NCBI GenBank assembly: GCA_965238305.1
Contig: CBDEHK010000001.1
Span: 3,658,001-3,722,000 of the forward strand
DNA from: CBDCGJ01 sp965238305
GTDB taxonomy: Bacteria > Pseudomonadota > Alphaproteobacteria > GCA-2731375
Direction: 5' to 3'
DNA length: 64,000 bases
Shown here: piece by piece, positions 1 to 8,036 of the stretch
Layout: each line of letters opens with the position of its first letter
Numbering within the stretch: the stretch's first letter is position 1
Program-made: the position numbers and the translations under genes
Notes under the pieces: model-generated
The model's database searches: none
What the model saw: only the letters and a program-made list of their open reading frames with translations
Told to the model about the DNA's origin: nothing

Positions 1-485
1 TTCGTCTCCTTTGCTAATTCGTCTTGCAGCGCAGCGACGTGCTTGGAGATTTCACCTGTCTCCCTATCACGAAGTTCCACTAACTCTTTATGATAATCCT
101 CCCATCTTGTTCTATGTTTGTCGGAAGATGTAAGTGACTTAAAATAATGCGCGAAACGCACCCGGACTTTGATATCTTCGCTCAAGGCTAGTTTGATAAA
201 ATTACCGAGATGCGCCTGCTCCAGCTTTCGGACTGCGGCCTCGGCTTTTCGGTCGTCTATTTTCAGTTGATGGGTCTGGAGCTGTTCCTTCTGGTTTATC
301 TCCTGTTGCTTGATGATGTATGTCATCAAACTTGTGAAGATACCCAACGCGAAAGTGCCAAGTAAAAGTTTATAGAACCCGTACCGAATTCGATACTTCT
401 CTAATTCAATTGCGGGATCGATCGGCGCCCCTTCCGGGCCGGCCACTTTCTTAGCAACGTTATCAGGTTTTTCGTCTTCGTCCAT
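1..485 (-). CDS. membrane-anchored coiled-coil protein, unknown function (3' end off the window)
   Basis: The reading frame is open from the ATG at 485 to the window edge, so the C-terminus is missing. The visible part has a charged N-terminus (MDEDEKPD...), one hydrophobic segment at about residues 38-58, then a long charged helical stretch likely to form a coiled coil. An upstream in-frame ATG at 497 lies inside the predicted -10 box and is unlikely to be used. With the predicted transcription start near 486, this mRNA would be leaderless or nearly so. Its plan (one membrane helix followed by a helical domain) resembles the neighbour at 571-1158, and the two may be distant paralogues. No function is recognised. 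Confidence 0.7.
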   Translation of the reverse strand, partial: MDEDEKPDNVAKKVAGPEGAPIDPAIELEKYRIRYGFYKLLLGTFALGIFTSLMTYIIKQQEINQKEQLQTHQLKIDDRKAEAAVRKLEQAHLGNFIKLALSEDIKVRVRFAHYFKSLTSSDKHRTRWEDYHKELVELRDRETGEISKHVAALQDELAKET

Positions 486-492
486 ACGCACG

Positions 493-522
493 AGCATAGT
501 CCTGCGGTTATTCTTCTGTCAA
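493..522 (-). promoter_or_regulatory. sigma70-type promoter (TTGACA-18 bp-TATGCT)
   Basis: On the minus strand TTGACA (522-517) is followed after 18 bases by TATGCT (498-493). The element closely resembles the promoter at 1814-1843: both share TTGACAG, GAATAA in the spacer and TATGCTCGT. Initiation would fall near 486, next to the ATG at 485. Confidence 0.6.
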
Positions 523-570
523 ACCTAGCGACGGCGTAGATTTAATCCCCTGCCGTCGTGCCGCAGATTC

Positions 571-1158
571 CTACTCTTTCGCCTTGTCTGGCTTAGGCGG
601 ATTTATTTCTGATCTTATCTGAATGGCCAACTTGAAACCAAGGGCCTCCAGTTTACTTTTTTCGCAATCTTCAGCGGACTTGCAGTTTCTCAAAATTCGC
701 CCAATATCAACCATAAGGTTGGCTACTTCTTTGCTCTCCACCGGGATGAGGTCAAACTTATAAAGATTCCAAAACGCCTTATTAAACTGATTGTCCTCAT
801 CTCCAGGATGTTTTTCATTTACAAGAGCCCTAACTGTTTGAACTGTCGTATTGTATAAATCTTCTTTCGTTTTGATCTTTGTCTCGACTTTACCGAGCTC
901 CACCTTGGCCCAATTTTTTAAATCTTCATCCTTTTCTACTACCACTAAAAAATTGAGAATCCGCGCCACCTCTTTGTCATTTTCTAATACTTTCTCAAGG
1001 TACGCCTGACGTAGTTCGTGCCTATTTTTGGATTCCTGCATTGCCAATTGGCCGCTTTGATATTCGAAGTTCACAAATATTCCTGCGATGGCAACGACGC
1101 CACTGATAATGGCGGTGCTCAAAAAAGTTAACCAAAGTTTTAGTCGATCGTCTGTCAT
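571..1158 (-). CDS. membrane-anchored helical protein, unknown function
   Basis: 195 residues: a short basic N-terminus, one transmembrane segment at about residues 8-30, then a mostly helical charged domain rich in Glu and Lys, and a C-terminal Pro/Lys tail (NPPKPDKAKE). The two cysteines (about 158 and 164) are close together. It starts 36 bases after the Cys-rich secreted protein gene and is probably co-transcribed with it. It has the same plan as the partial gene at 1-485. I do not recognise a family; a role at the inner membrane facing the cytoplasm is only inferred from the topology. Confidence 0.7.
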   Translation of the reverse strand: MTDDRLKLWLTFLSTAIISGVVAIAGIFVNFEYQSGQLAMQESKNRHELRQAYLEKVLENDKEVARILNFLVVVEKDEDLKNWAKVELGKVETKIKTKEDLYNTTVQTVRALVNEKHPGDEDNQFNKAFWNLYKFDLIPVESKEVANLMVDIGRILRNCKSAEDCEKSKLEALGFKLAIQIRSEINPPKPDKAKE

Positions 1159-1194
1159 TGCCTTTCGCCTACAAATTATAAAAGTGATGTGTCC

Positions 1195-1764
1195 CTATTT
1201 TTGTTTTGGCAGTGAGCATATTGACTCTGAATTACAAGGTGTAACGGTTTCGCCAAGCAGTTCCGTTTGAGATCCCAACGAATCTTGTGGCTTGATCACT
1301 GGTAGCTGACCGGGAGGCAAGCCAGGGCAATTGCATGAGAACGTATTTGCGTCGCCGCAGGAGTTCGAGCAAGAGCAAACAACATGTTCATAAATCGAAA
1401 ATCGATTACAGGCGCCTCGATAAACACTAAAAGCATTTTTGATTTTTTCGAGCGGGCTTAGCGTCGACAGATCGGTGCAAATGCTCAGCTCAGAGTTCGC
1501 GATAGCAATCGCACTACTGCCTACAAAACGCGTTACCGCAATACCCGGCTTATTTTCTGTTGTTTTTGGGGCAATCACCTCTGGATCGTTTGGCGAACAG
1601 CACTGATATGTTTTGAGGCCTGTCGGGTACTTGTAAACTTTTGTCAAATACCCGCACGGAACCTGTTGTACTTCAACCTTGTATTCCTTGGTCTCGGCTT
1701 GGGCGACGTTGACGGAACATAGAACCAAAATTGTACAGACAAATATCAATTTCTGCAAAAACAT
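1195..1764 (-). CDS. secreted cysteine-rich protein, unknown function
   Basis: 189 residues with a clear signal peptide (MFLQKLIFVCTILVLC..., cleavage near AQA-ETK at about residue 23). The mature part holds many cysteines, including a CC pair and the cluster VVCSCSNSCGD...FSCNCPG, so several disulfides are likely after export. A GGGAG ribosome site precedes the ATG, and a TTGACA/TATGCT promoter lies about 50 bases upstream. It is probably the first gene of a minus-strand unit with the gene at 571-1158. No known domain is recognised. Confidence 0.75.
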   Translation of the reverse strand: MFLQKLIFVCTILVLCSVNVAQAETKEYKVEVQQVPCGYLTKVYKYPTGLKTYQCCSPNDPEVIAPKTTENKPGIAVTRFVGSSAIAIANSELSICTDLSTLSPLEKIKNAFSVYRGACNRFSIYEHVVCSCSNSCGDANTFSCNCPGLPPGQLPVIKPQDSLGSQTELLGETVTPCNSESICSLPKQK

Positions 1765-1813
1765 GGCGTATCTCCCTTTAGATTACGGTTTACTTAATTC
1801 AACCATTTCTACG

Positions 1814-1843
1814 AGCATAACTCGGTTTTTATTCGGCTGTCAA
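1814..1843 (-). promoter_or_regulatory. sigma70-type promoter with palindromic -35 region
   Basis: On the minus strand TTGACA (1843-1838) is followed after 18 bases by TATGCT (1819-1814). The -35 lies within the 14-base perfect palindrome TGTCAAATTTGACA at 1838-1851, which could be an operator. The element closely matches the promoter at 493-522 and drives the secreted Cys-rich gene. Confidence 0.6.
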
Positions 1844-1863
1844 ATTTGACAACGGTACGAGAG

Positions 1864-2052
1864 TTACCGCCCGCTTAACTGCTGTCTCGCCTTTAGCTTG
1901 GCAATCCGTTGTGTGATGTCATTCATATTGGGAATTTTCGGGACGATTGTAGTCTCATTCTGTGTTGATTGTTTACCTGCGGTTTCCAGATATTCCGCAC
2001 TCATTTCGTGAAAGAAAGACAGAATATCTTTGCGCTCATCATTCTTCCACAC
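1864..2052 (-). CDS. small hypothetical protein downstream of the Hpt gene
   Basis: A frame of about 62 residues if the GTG at 2052 is the start. It overlaps the end of the Hpt gene (stop at 2039) in another frame. An ATG at 2121 would extend it, but only through sequence that already codes for the Hpt protein, so the shorter form is preferred. The C-terminus is basic (ITQRIAKLKARQQLSGR). There is no recognised domain and no convincing ribosome site; translational coupling to the Hpt gene is possible. Existence as a gene is uncertain. Confidence 0.4.
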   Translation of the reverse strand: MWKNDERKDILSFFHEMSAEYLETAGKQSTQNETTIVPKIPNMNDITQRIAKLKARQQLSGR

Positions 2053-2473
2053 TGCGTTCCGCAAACAGTTTGTCGACATTGCCTGAAAGTTTCGCCACGA
2101 TTTGATCGCCGGCGTCGCCACCGTCGCCTTTGATATTCTTCGACAGGATCATATCAAGGGTCACAATATGTGCTTCGCATAAACGAAGAACTTGCTCATC
2201 TTCCGCGTTTAGATAGGTCAATAGCCGACAGTTCGAGTTCGCCACACTGGTAACGAGACTGTAGCCAAAACTTCCACCAAGGCCTTTGATATTGTGGATT
2301 GCGGTATAGTAAGTTGCCATAATTTCGGCACGGTTGTTCGGTGTTTCTTTCGCCGAATTAAGGGATTTCTGGGCAAGATCCAAATCCTCTTGGGCAAACT
2401 CGACGAACTCCTTCGACAGTTCACCAACCGCCGCTTCCGCCGCTTTTAGTCTGTCCGCTGTTTCGCGGTCCAT
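2039..2473 (-). CDS. Hpt (histidine phosphotransfer) domain protein
   Basis: 144 residues, all helical. The motif HNIKGLGGSFG holds His60, the expected phospho-accepting residue of Hpt domains (HxxKGxGGSFG). Stand-alone Hpt proteins carry phosphate between response-regulator receiver domains in multistep phosphorelays in the cytoplasm. No histidine kinase or receiver gene is in the window, so the partners are unknown. Confidence 0.88.
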   Translation of the reverse strand: MDRETADRLKAAEAAVGELSKEFVEFAQEDLDLAQKSLNSAKETPNNRAEIMATYYTAIHNIKGLGGSFGYSLVTSVANSNCRLLTYLNAEDEQVLRLCEAHIVTLDMILSKNIKGDGGDAGDQIVAKLSGNVDKLFAERSVEE

Positions 2474-2617
2474 AATATTTTCCGTTATCTAGTTCATCGG
2501 TCCTTGCACTGCCGGCGCGGTGCGCGGCGTTTTGATAGATCAATCAAGATACGGTAATTCAAAAAAGCTAATAAAGACGAAAGAATTGGAACGCAGGAGA
2601 ACCGAACGAGACTAATT

Positions 2618-3325
2618 TCAGTTTTTCTTCGACTGCTCAAATTCCGCCAATGTCTCCTCATTTGGCGGATAATTTCCCGGCAGTGCGGCACCGGCGGCAA
2701 TACGTGATTTTACAAATCCTTCTAATTTTTCACGATGCAAAGCGGAACTTGCGATCTCCGCAGCCAAATTTCGCGGGATCACCACGACCCCATCACCATC
2801 GCCAACAATAATATCGCCCGGTAAAATGGCAACGCCACCACAGGCGATCGGGGTTTCCAGATCAACTGCAAAATGGCTCGTCAGACTAGACGGTGCGGAC
2901 CCACCCAAACAGAAAATCGGCAGGTTCATGCCACTCAGTTCATCAATATCGCGGACGCAGCCATCCGCCACGACGCCAGCAACCCCGCGCACCGACAGTC
3001 GGGTCGCCAGAATATCACCCAAAACACCGGTGTCACTGACGCCGCGACAATCCATTACCAGCACCGAACCGGGTGGTGCCGCTTCAATCGCTTTTCTTTG
3101 CGGGTATTCTGGATCACCCAGAACATCTGAGGTCGCTAAATCTTCACGCATCGGAATGTATCTGAGGGTAAATGCCTCTCCGACCATGGGCGCACCCTCA
3201 TTGGCGATTGCTTTTGGGCCACGTAGATAAATATTGATCAAGCCCCGGCTTTTTAATTCAGTTGTGAGAGATGCCGTTGGCGTATTTTTAAGGGTTTCGA
3301 TCACCTCGGTGGCTATTTCTGTCAT
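2618..3325 (-). CDS. RraA-like aldolase/decarboxylase family protein
   Basis: 235 residues from the ATG at 3325, which has a good ribosome site (AGGAGCGAGG) and avoids overlap with the upstream gene. It shows RraA/HMG-aldolase features: the GDILATR segment (G103, D104) and DGCVRD (R125, D126), which bind substrate and divalent metal in 4-hydroxy-4-methyl-2-oxoglutarate/oxaloacetate aldolases. The C-terminal tail is longer than in E. coli RraA. Ten bases after the FAH-family gene it probably forms a two-gene unit for breaking down a keto acid. A true regulator of RNase E is less likely than an aldolase. Confidence 0.82.
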   Translation of the reverse strand: MTEIATEVIETLKNTPTASLTTELKSRGLINIYLRGPKAIANEGAPMVGEAFTLRYIPMREDLATSDVLGDPEYPQRKAIEAAPPGSVLVMDCRGVSDTGVLGDILATRLSVRGVAGVVADGCVRDIDELSGMNLPIFCLGGSAPSSLTSHFAVDLETPIACGGVAILPGDIIVGDGDGVVVIPRNLAAEIASSALHREKLEGFVKSRIAAGAALPGNYPPNEETLAEFEQSKKN

Positions 3326-3335
3326 CGCCTCGCTC

Positions 3336-4508
3336 CTATAACAATCCACGCGTCGCCAAATTGTTCATCAACTGCGACAGACCGAACGTCCAGGGCGTGA
3401 TCTTATCGCAATGTTCCACGCGATTGACGAGCGCACCCAGTTTTTCATTCGAGATCGTTACAACATCACCGACATGGTGGGTAAAGCCCTGCCCGGCTGC
3501 ATCGCGATCCTCCGTCGGCGCAAACATTGTGCCGGTATATAGCAGCAAACCGTCGGGAAATTGGTTCGTTTGACTGACCGCAGCGTTTGCAAGATCTTGC
3601 AGATCCCGACTAATCTCGGAAATCGAGCTTCGTCCCTCCATAACAAATCCATCGGTGCCCCGTACCATCAACGACACCTCCATTTGACGGACATCATTGA
3701 GACTGAAACCGTCATCGAACAATCGAATAAAAGGGCCAACCGAACTGGACGCTCGATTGTCCTTCGCCTTGCCCAGTAACAACGCACTACGGCCTTCGAA
3801 ATCGCGAAGATTGACATCGTTACCAAGGGTCGCACCGATAATCTGTCCTGCGCGATTGATCGCCATAACAATTTCCGGTTCCGGATTATTCCAATTTGAG
3901 CCCGGATGAATACCGATCTCCGCACCAATACCAACTGAAGCCAACGGTTGGCATTTAGTGAAGATTTCCGCATCCGGGCCAATCCCAACTTCGAGATATT
4001 GCGACCAAAGACCGCGTTCCAACAAGACCTCCTTAACCCGTGCAGCGGCATCCGAACCTGGAACGATATCCTGCAACGAGCCGCCGACTTGTTCGATAAT
4101 TTTGGCGCGAATTTCGTCTGCTAAGCTTAGATCACCGCGGACCTGTTCTTCTATCACACGCTCCAGCATGCTTTTTACAAAGGTGACGCCGCAGGCTTTG
4201 ATCGCTTGTAAGTCGGCTGGCGCCAAAAAGAATGGCAGGTCGGATTTTCGGCGATCAATCGAGCTAGACAGCAGGACATCACGGGTGGCGGCCAAACGCC
4301 GGCAATCCAGGTTTCCTATTTGTTGGGCCGCGCCTTCCAGATTGAGAATTTGTGCCAAAGTCGGAGCCAATCCTGATAGATCGTAAATACCCTCCTCTTC
4401 AATTCGCACCGGTAGCGGGCCGCCATTGTCCTCCGGCCACCAAACACGCCCGACAAAAGTTCCATTCAAGCCACCGGACGGTAACAACTTCTCAACATCT
4501 TCAAACAT
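3336..4508 (-). CDS. fumarylacetoacetate hydrolase (FAH) family protein
   Basis: 390 residues; the C-terminal two thirds carries the FAH fold with the metal-binding pattern PEPEIV (E210, E212) and GNDVNLRDFE (D231). FAH enzymes are Mg2+-dependent hydrolases, hydratases or decarboxylases of beta-keto and keto-deoxy acids. The N-terminal extension of about 180 residues fits the longer sugar-acid-type subgroup rather than the short MhpD/HpcE type. The gene lies directly upstream of the RraA-like aldolase and they probably act in one pathway. The substrate cannot be read from the sequence. Confidence 0.82.
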   Translation of the reverse strand: MFEDVEKLLPSGGLNGTFVGRVWWPEDNGGPLPVRIEEEGIYDLSGLAPTLAQILNLEGAAQQIGNLDCRRLAATRDVLLSSSIDRRKSDLPFFLAPADLQAIKACGVTFVKSMLERVIEEQVRGDLSLADEIRAKIIEQVGGSLQDIVPGSDAAARVKEVLLERGLWSQYLEVGIGPDAEIFTKCQPLASVGIGAEIGIHPGSNWNNPEPEIVMAINRAGQIIGATLGNDVNLRDFEGRSALLLGKAKDNRASSSVGPFIRLFDDGFSLNDVRQMEVSLMVRGTDGFVMEGRSSISEISRDLQDLANAAVSQTNQFPDGLLLYTGTMFAPTEDRDAAGQGFTHHVGDVVTISNEKLGALVNRVEHCDKITPWTFGLSQLMNNLATRGLL

Positions 4509-4625
4509 ATAGTTATTTTTACCCTCTATGGTTCGACAGGACTGACAAATGCCGTGGATTTGTAATCATGATAGGTATTTGATTGCGGCTTAGTTTACAT
4601 CCAATAAAGCGGAAAGGACAAACAC

Positions 4626-5048
4626 GTGAACGTTGCCAAGTTAAAATTTTCTTATGTGTTCAGATCGTTATTCTGGATTTCTGTGTCGCTCATTTTGACA
4701 AATTGTGTGGCCGAAACCACCGATGAACATAGCAGAGCCGAATACGCGAAAGCCCATATTGTCGGGATGAGCCGGGCAGCGGTTGTTGGATGCGCTGGTG
4801 AGCCGCAGTTCACGGCGCTAAAAGACAAAGGCAAAACCGAAGTACTGATCTATCAAGTAGAACATTTCCGAAAACGCAAACATAGCGGTACCGAGCTGCA
4901 GAACTGCGAAGCGAATTTCGACATCAAGGAAGGCCATGTCTCAAATGTTAGTTACAAAGGCAAAAGTGGTGGTGTTTTTTGGAATCAATACAAAGCATGC
5001 GCCCCAATCATTACCAAATGTGTGGATCACGTGAAAATCTCGAGCTGA
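4626..5048 (+). CDS. BamE/SmpA-like small lipoprotein
   Basis: 140 residues with a GTG start behind AAAGGAC. The N-terminal signal ends in LILTNC (Cys27), a possible but imperfect lipobox with Asn at -1. The mature part has the SmpA/OmlA pattern: a GMSRAAVVGCAGEP helix, a predicted strand (VLIYQVEHF) and a Cys-containing strand pair (NCEANFDIKEGHVSNVSY). In BamE this fold supports outer-membrane protein assembly; other small lipoproteins share it. It is isolated and divergent from the FAH gene. An envelope location is likely, the exact role unknown. Confidence 0.65.
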   Translation: MNVAKLKFSYVFRSLFWISVSLILTNCVAETTDEHSRAEYAKAHIVGMSRAAVVGCAGEPQFTALKDKGKTEVLIYQVEHFRKRKHSGTELQNCEANFDIKEGHVSNVSYKGKSGGVFWNQYKACAPIITKCVDHVKISS

Positions 5049-5062
5049 AATTTTTCCGTTGA

Positions 5063-5563
5063 TCAATGTTTGTAAAGGCCCATCAATGCAGCTTTATCAA
5101 CTGTGTTGAAATTCAACATAAAACCCACGACAGCCGCCGCCGTATCAGCATTTACCGGCAATTCCGGCTGGCTGACGGCGTGGATGGTGAAGAAGTAGCG
5201 ATGAGCATGATCTCCTTCCGGCGGACAGGGACCGCCATATCCGGGCGCGCCAAAATCGGTTCTTGTTTGTAAACCGCCATCGGGCATTGCCCCGCCGGCG
5301 CTTCCTGCCCCCAACGCCAGTTGCCGAACATCTTTCGGTATATTAACCACGACCCAATGCCAAAAACCGCTACCAGTTGGCGCATCCGGATCAAAACACG
5401 TGATCGCGAAGCTTTCCGTTCCCGCCGGTGGTTCAGACCAGGTCAGCTGAGGCGATTGATTACCGCCGGCGCAGCCAAAGCCAAAATCCTCCGACAAAAT
5501 ATGATCCGGTCCCAGAAACTCGCTATCGCTAAAACTATCGCTCGTCAGTGTGAAGTCAGCCAT
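5063..5563 (-). CDS. YbhB/YbcL family PEBP-like protein
   Basis: About 166 residues from the ATG at 5563, which has the better spacing to AGGAG; an ATG two codons upstream sits too close. It holds the phosphatidylethanolamine-binding signature DPDAPTGSGFWHWVVVNIP and the later PPEGDHAHRY segment that lines the ligand pocket. Bacterial members are small cytoplasmic or periplasmic proteins of poorly known function. No signal peptide is seen. It converges on the lipoprotein gene with 14 bases between them. Confidence 0.88.
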   Translation of the reverse strand: MADFTLTSDSFSDSEFLGPDHILSEDFGFGCAGGNQSPQLTWSEPPAGTESFAITCFDPDAPTGSGFWHWVVVNIPKDVRQLALGAGSAGGAMPDGGLQTRTDFGAPGYGGPCPPEGDHAHRYFFTIHAVSQPELPVNADTAAAVVGFMLNFNTVDKAALMGLYKH

Positions 5564-5666
5564 TCCCATATCTCCTACCTATTTTTTTCTATTACCTGAT
5601 TATGAACTACTCTACCGAGCATGCAAGTGAGGCGGATTGACCCGATCTATTTGCTATCCTAAAAGA

Positions 5667-5683
5667 GGTAAATTCGATTTACC
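5667..5683. promoter_or_regulatory. inverted repeat GGTAAAT-TCG-ATTTACC, putative operator
   Basis: Perfect 7-base arms separated by TCG, 11 bases upstream of the amidinohydrolase start. A possible -35 (TTGACC, 5637-5642) with a weak -10 (TAAAAG, 5660-5665) lies just before it, so a bound regulator would block initiation. The regulator is unknown. Confidence 0.45.
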
Positions 5684-5694
5684 AAATCTGAGTT

Positions 5695-6558
5695 ATGCTA
5701 ATGCCAAACGAATACGGAAAGCTACGCAAAGTAATTCTTCGCCATGCCCGCGAAGCGTTTCAATCACAAGCCCATATTGATCGGTGGTGGGAAATCCTTA
5801 ACTATCCTGAAGCCGTCAATTTTGAAGAAGCGATACGGGAATACGATGCTTTTGCAGCCGTCTTTGAAGATCGCGGTATAGAAATTACCTGGCTAGGCCA
5901 TGACGAAGGGCTCACGCCGGATTCCATTTATGTACGCGATGCGGCGATCGCGACCGTCGATGGTCTAGTACTATGCAACATGGGCAAACCCGATCGACAG
6001 GGGGAAATCGACTATCTAGCCGCTGAAAAAACGGACGGCGTTAAGTTGGCTGGTGCCATCGATGCGCCGGCTTTGTTGGAGGGCGGCGACCTCGTCTGGT
6101 TCGACGACTACCATATCGCCATTGCAGATGGATATCGCTCGAACCTTGAAGCGGCCACTCAGCTTCGTGCAATTCTGGGGGACAATGTGGCGGTGGCATC
6201 AATCCCCTTGCCTCATTATTTGGGTGAAAACGACGTCTTCCACTTGATGTCCACGCTTAGCCCGGTAGACAAAGATCTAGCCGTTGTTTATTCGCCATTG
6301 ATGCCGGTGCCGTTTCGCCGTTGGCTCTTGGAAAATGGTATTAACTTTGTTGAAGTTCCCGATCAAGAGTTTGAGAATATGGGCTGCAACGTGTTGGCCT
6401 TGGCGCCACGGGTTTGTCTGCTGATGGAAGGGAACCCAATAACCGCTTCCCGCCTTGAAGCCGCCGGATGTGAAGTCGTGCTTTATAAAGGCGAAGAAAT
6501 ATCTGCTAAAGGCTCTGGCGGGCCAACTTGCTTGACCCGGCCTATCCTACGCGATTGA
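5695..6558 (+). CDS. dimethylarginine dimethylaminohydrolase/amidinotransferase-family hydrolase
   Basis: 287 residues of the guanidine-modifying superfamily. The catalytic set is visible: EGGD (E129-D132), the His in GENDVFHLMS (H183) and the nucleophilic Cys in GGPTCLTRP (C279). DDAH-type enzymes hydrolyse methylated arginines to citrulline plus methylamine or dimethylamine; related enzymes act on arginine or other guanidines. Length and motif spacing fit DDAH best, but the substrate is not fixed by the sequence. If it is DDAH, its methylamine product would suit an organism with methylated-amine metabolism, as suggested at 31.8-45 kb. Confidence 0.8.
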   Translation: MLMPNEYGKLRKVILRHAREAFQSQAHIDRWWEILNYPEAVNFEEAIREYDAFAAVFEDRGIEITWLGHDEGLTPDSIYVRDAAIATVDGLVLCNMGKPDRQGEIDYLAAEKTDGVKLAGAIDAPALLEGGDLVWFDDYHIAIADGYRSNLEAATQLRAILGDNVAVASIPLPHYLGENDVFHLMSTLSPVDKDLAVVYSPLMPVPFRRWLLENGINFVEVPDQEFENMGCNVLALAPRVCLLMEGNPITASRLEAAGCEVVLYKGEEISAKGSGGPTCLTRPILRD

Positions 6559-6634
6559 GTAATAATCCTGCACCTGATCAAGGGTAATTGAAGCAATGTG
6601 TTTGGCTATGAAACGCCAAAACGCCGATATCTAG

Positions 6635-7135
6635 ATGATGGTTGAATTGCGAACATTGGCAGCGGTGTTTTTTGCATTTTTGTTGGCGACGCACTTACCG
6701 ATCTCCGCTTCAAAGGCTGAAAACAATATTAGCGCTGAATTTTCTCAAGGTCTGGCGTCCTTTGATGGCGGCGATTACAAAACTGCGATGGAACATTGGT
6801 TACCGCTTGCGAAAACCGGATTTGCTGATGCGCAGATCGGTGTCGCCCTCATCTATGATCAAGGCCTGGGGCGAAAACAAGATCCCCAAGCCGCCATGCA
6901 TTGGTACAACAAGGCCGCCATACAGGGTGAAGCGATCGCTCAAATTGCGATTGCCGAAAGACATGAAAGTGGTCTGGGACCGGGCCGCGATCTTGCCCTA
7001 GCACTCGCCTGGTATGGCGTCGCCGCCAGGAGTGGTAACATCTACGCGCAACAGGCTCGGGATAGATTGTCGGTAATTGTGCCCGAGGACGCACAAATCA
7101 AGGCGTCAGACAAGATCAAGTTGTTGTTCAATTGA
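6635..7135 (+). CDS. secreted Sel1-like repeat protein
   Basis: 166 residues with a signal peptide (cleavage near SASKAEN, about residue 28). Tandem Sel1/TPR-like helical repeats follow, with the usual pattern AQ-G--Y--G-G---D---A--WY--AA (for example residues 68-105 and 106-140). Such repeats form solenoids for protein binding, often in the periplasm. It follows the amidinohydrolase by 76 bases; no functional link is evident. Confidence 0.82.
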   Translation: MMVELRTLAAVFFAFLLATHLPISASKAENNISAEFSQGLASFDGGDYKTAMEHWLPLAKTGFADAQIGVALIYDQGLGRKQDPQAAMHWYNKAAIQGEAIAQIAIAERHESGLGPGRDLALALAWYGVAARSGNIYAQQARDRLSVIVPEDAQIKASDKIKLLFN

Positions 7136-7237
7136 CCACGAAATATTCCAAAGCTCGAAAGAGAACATTCGGTTTAAAAATGGCACCGGCGTCGAATGCA
7201 GCGAATTCGTCCAACGCCGCGTCTATTATTGACAAGA

Positions 7238-8026
7238 CTAGTGTTGCGCCAGGAAAACTAGCAATACCTCGGTGAACATGCCCGCCTGTTCGACGTTCGA
7301 CAGATGTGATGCCTTTGGAATGACGCACAATTGTGATCCTTCGATGCGTTCATGCATTGCTTCAGAAGCAGCGACAGGTGTACCGGGGTCATCTTCGCCA
7401 ACAATAATCAAAGTGGGTAACTTGATACTGGATAAGCTATCCAAATTGTCCAGTTCCCGGATCGCTTGCGAACAACCGATAAATCCATTTGCATTGGTTG
7501 CTTCAATTTGAGCGCGGATCGGCATAATTGCTGGTGGGTCTTCCCTCAGGTAATTCGGCGTGAACCAACGTTGAATTGTTGCTTCCGCTAATACCGACAT
7601 CCCGCCCTCTCGCACGGCGGCAATGCGGTCGTCCCACGTCGCTTGCGCATCATCAGGAATACTTGCGCTGGTATCGCATAGCACCAGCGACCGCAGTAGA
7701 TCAGGCCGCTTCGCTGCTACAAATTGCCCGATCATCCCGCCCATCGACAGGCCAACCCAATGCACCGGCTTGTCGGACGTCGCTTCAATTATGGCAATGG
7801 CATCATCGGCAAGTTGCGCCAAACGATAAGGTCCTTCCGGGACATCGCTTTCGCCATGGCCACGTGTATCCATTAGTACCAAGCGATAATTATCGCCTAG
7901 TCGAGGCACCTGCGGGTCCCACATCACTGAACTAGAAGCTAAAGAATGGCTCATTACAATCGTTGGCCCAGCCGCGGCTCCTTCGACCTGATAGGAGATT
8001 TTCACGCCATCTATTTCAATGTGCAT
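7238..8026 (-). CDS. alpha/beta hydrolase, 3-oxoadipate enol-lactonase-like
   Basis: 262 residues. The triad is visible: Ser in GLSMGG, Asp in VGEDDPGTP and His in PKASHLSN. The oxyanion-side segment (IVMSHSLASSS) and DTRGHGES match PcaD-like lactonases and related esterases. No other protocatechuate-pathway gene is nearby, so lactonase specificity is uncertain. It follows the cupin gene by 10 bases on the same strand and is probably co-transcribed. Confidence 0.83.
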   Translation of the reverse strand: MHIEIDGVKISYQVEGAAAGPTIVMSHSLASSSVMWDPQVPRLGDNYRLVLMDTRGHGESDVPEGPYRLAQLADDAIAIIEATSDKPVHWVGLSMGGMIGQFVAAKRPDLLRSLVLCDTSASIPDDAQATWDDRIAAVREGGMSVLAEATIQRWFTPNYLREDPPAIMPIRAQIEATNANGFIGCSQAIRELDNLDSLSSIKLPTLIIVGEDDPGTPVAASEAMHERIEGSQLCVIPKASHLSNVEQAGMFTEVLLVFLAQH

Positions 8027-8036
8027 TTACCGAGGC

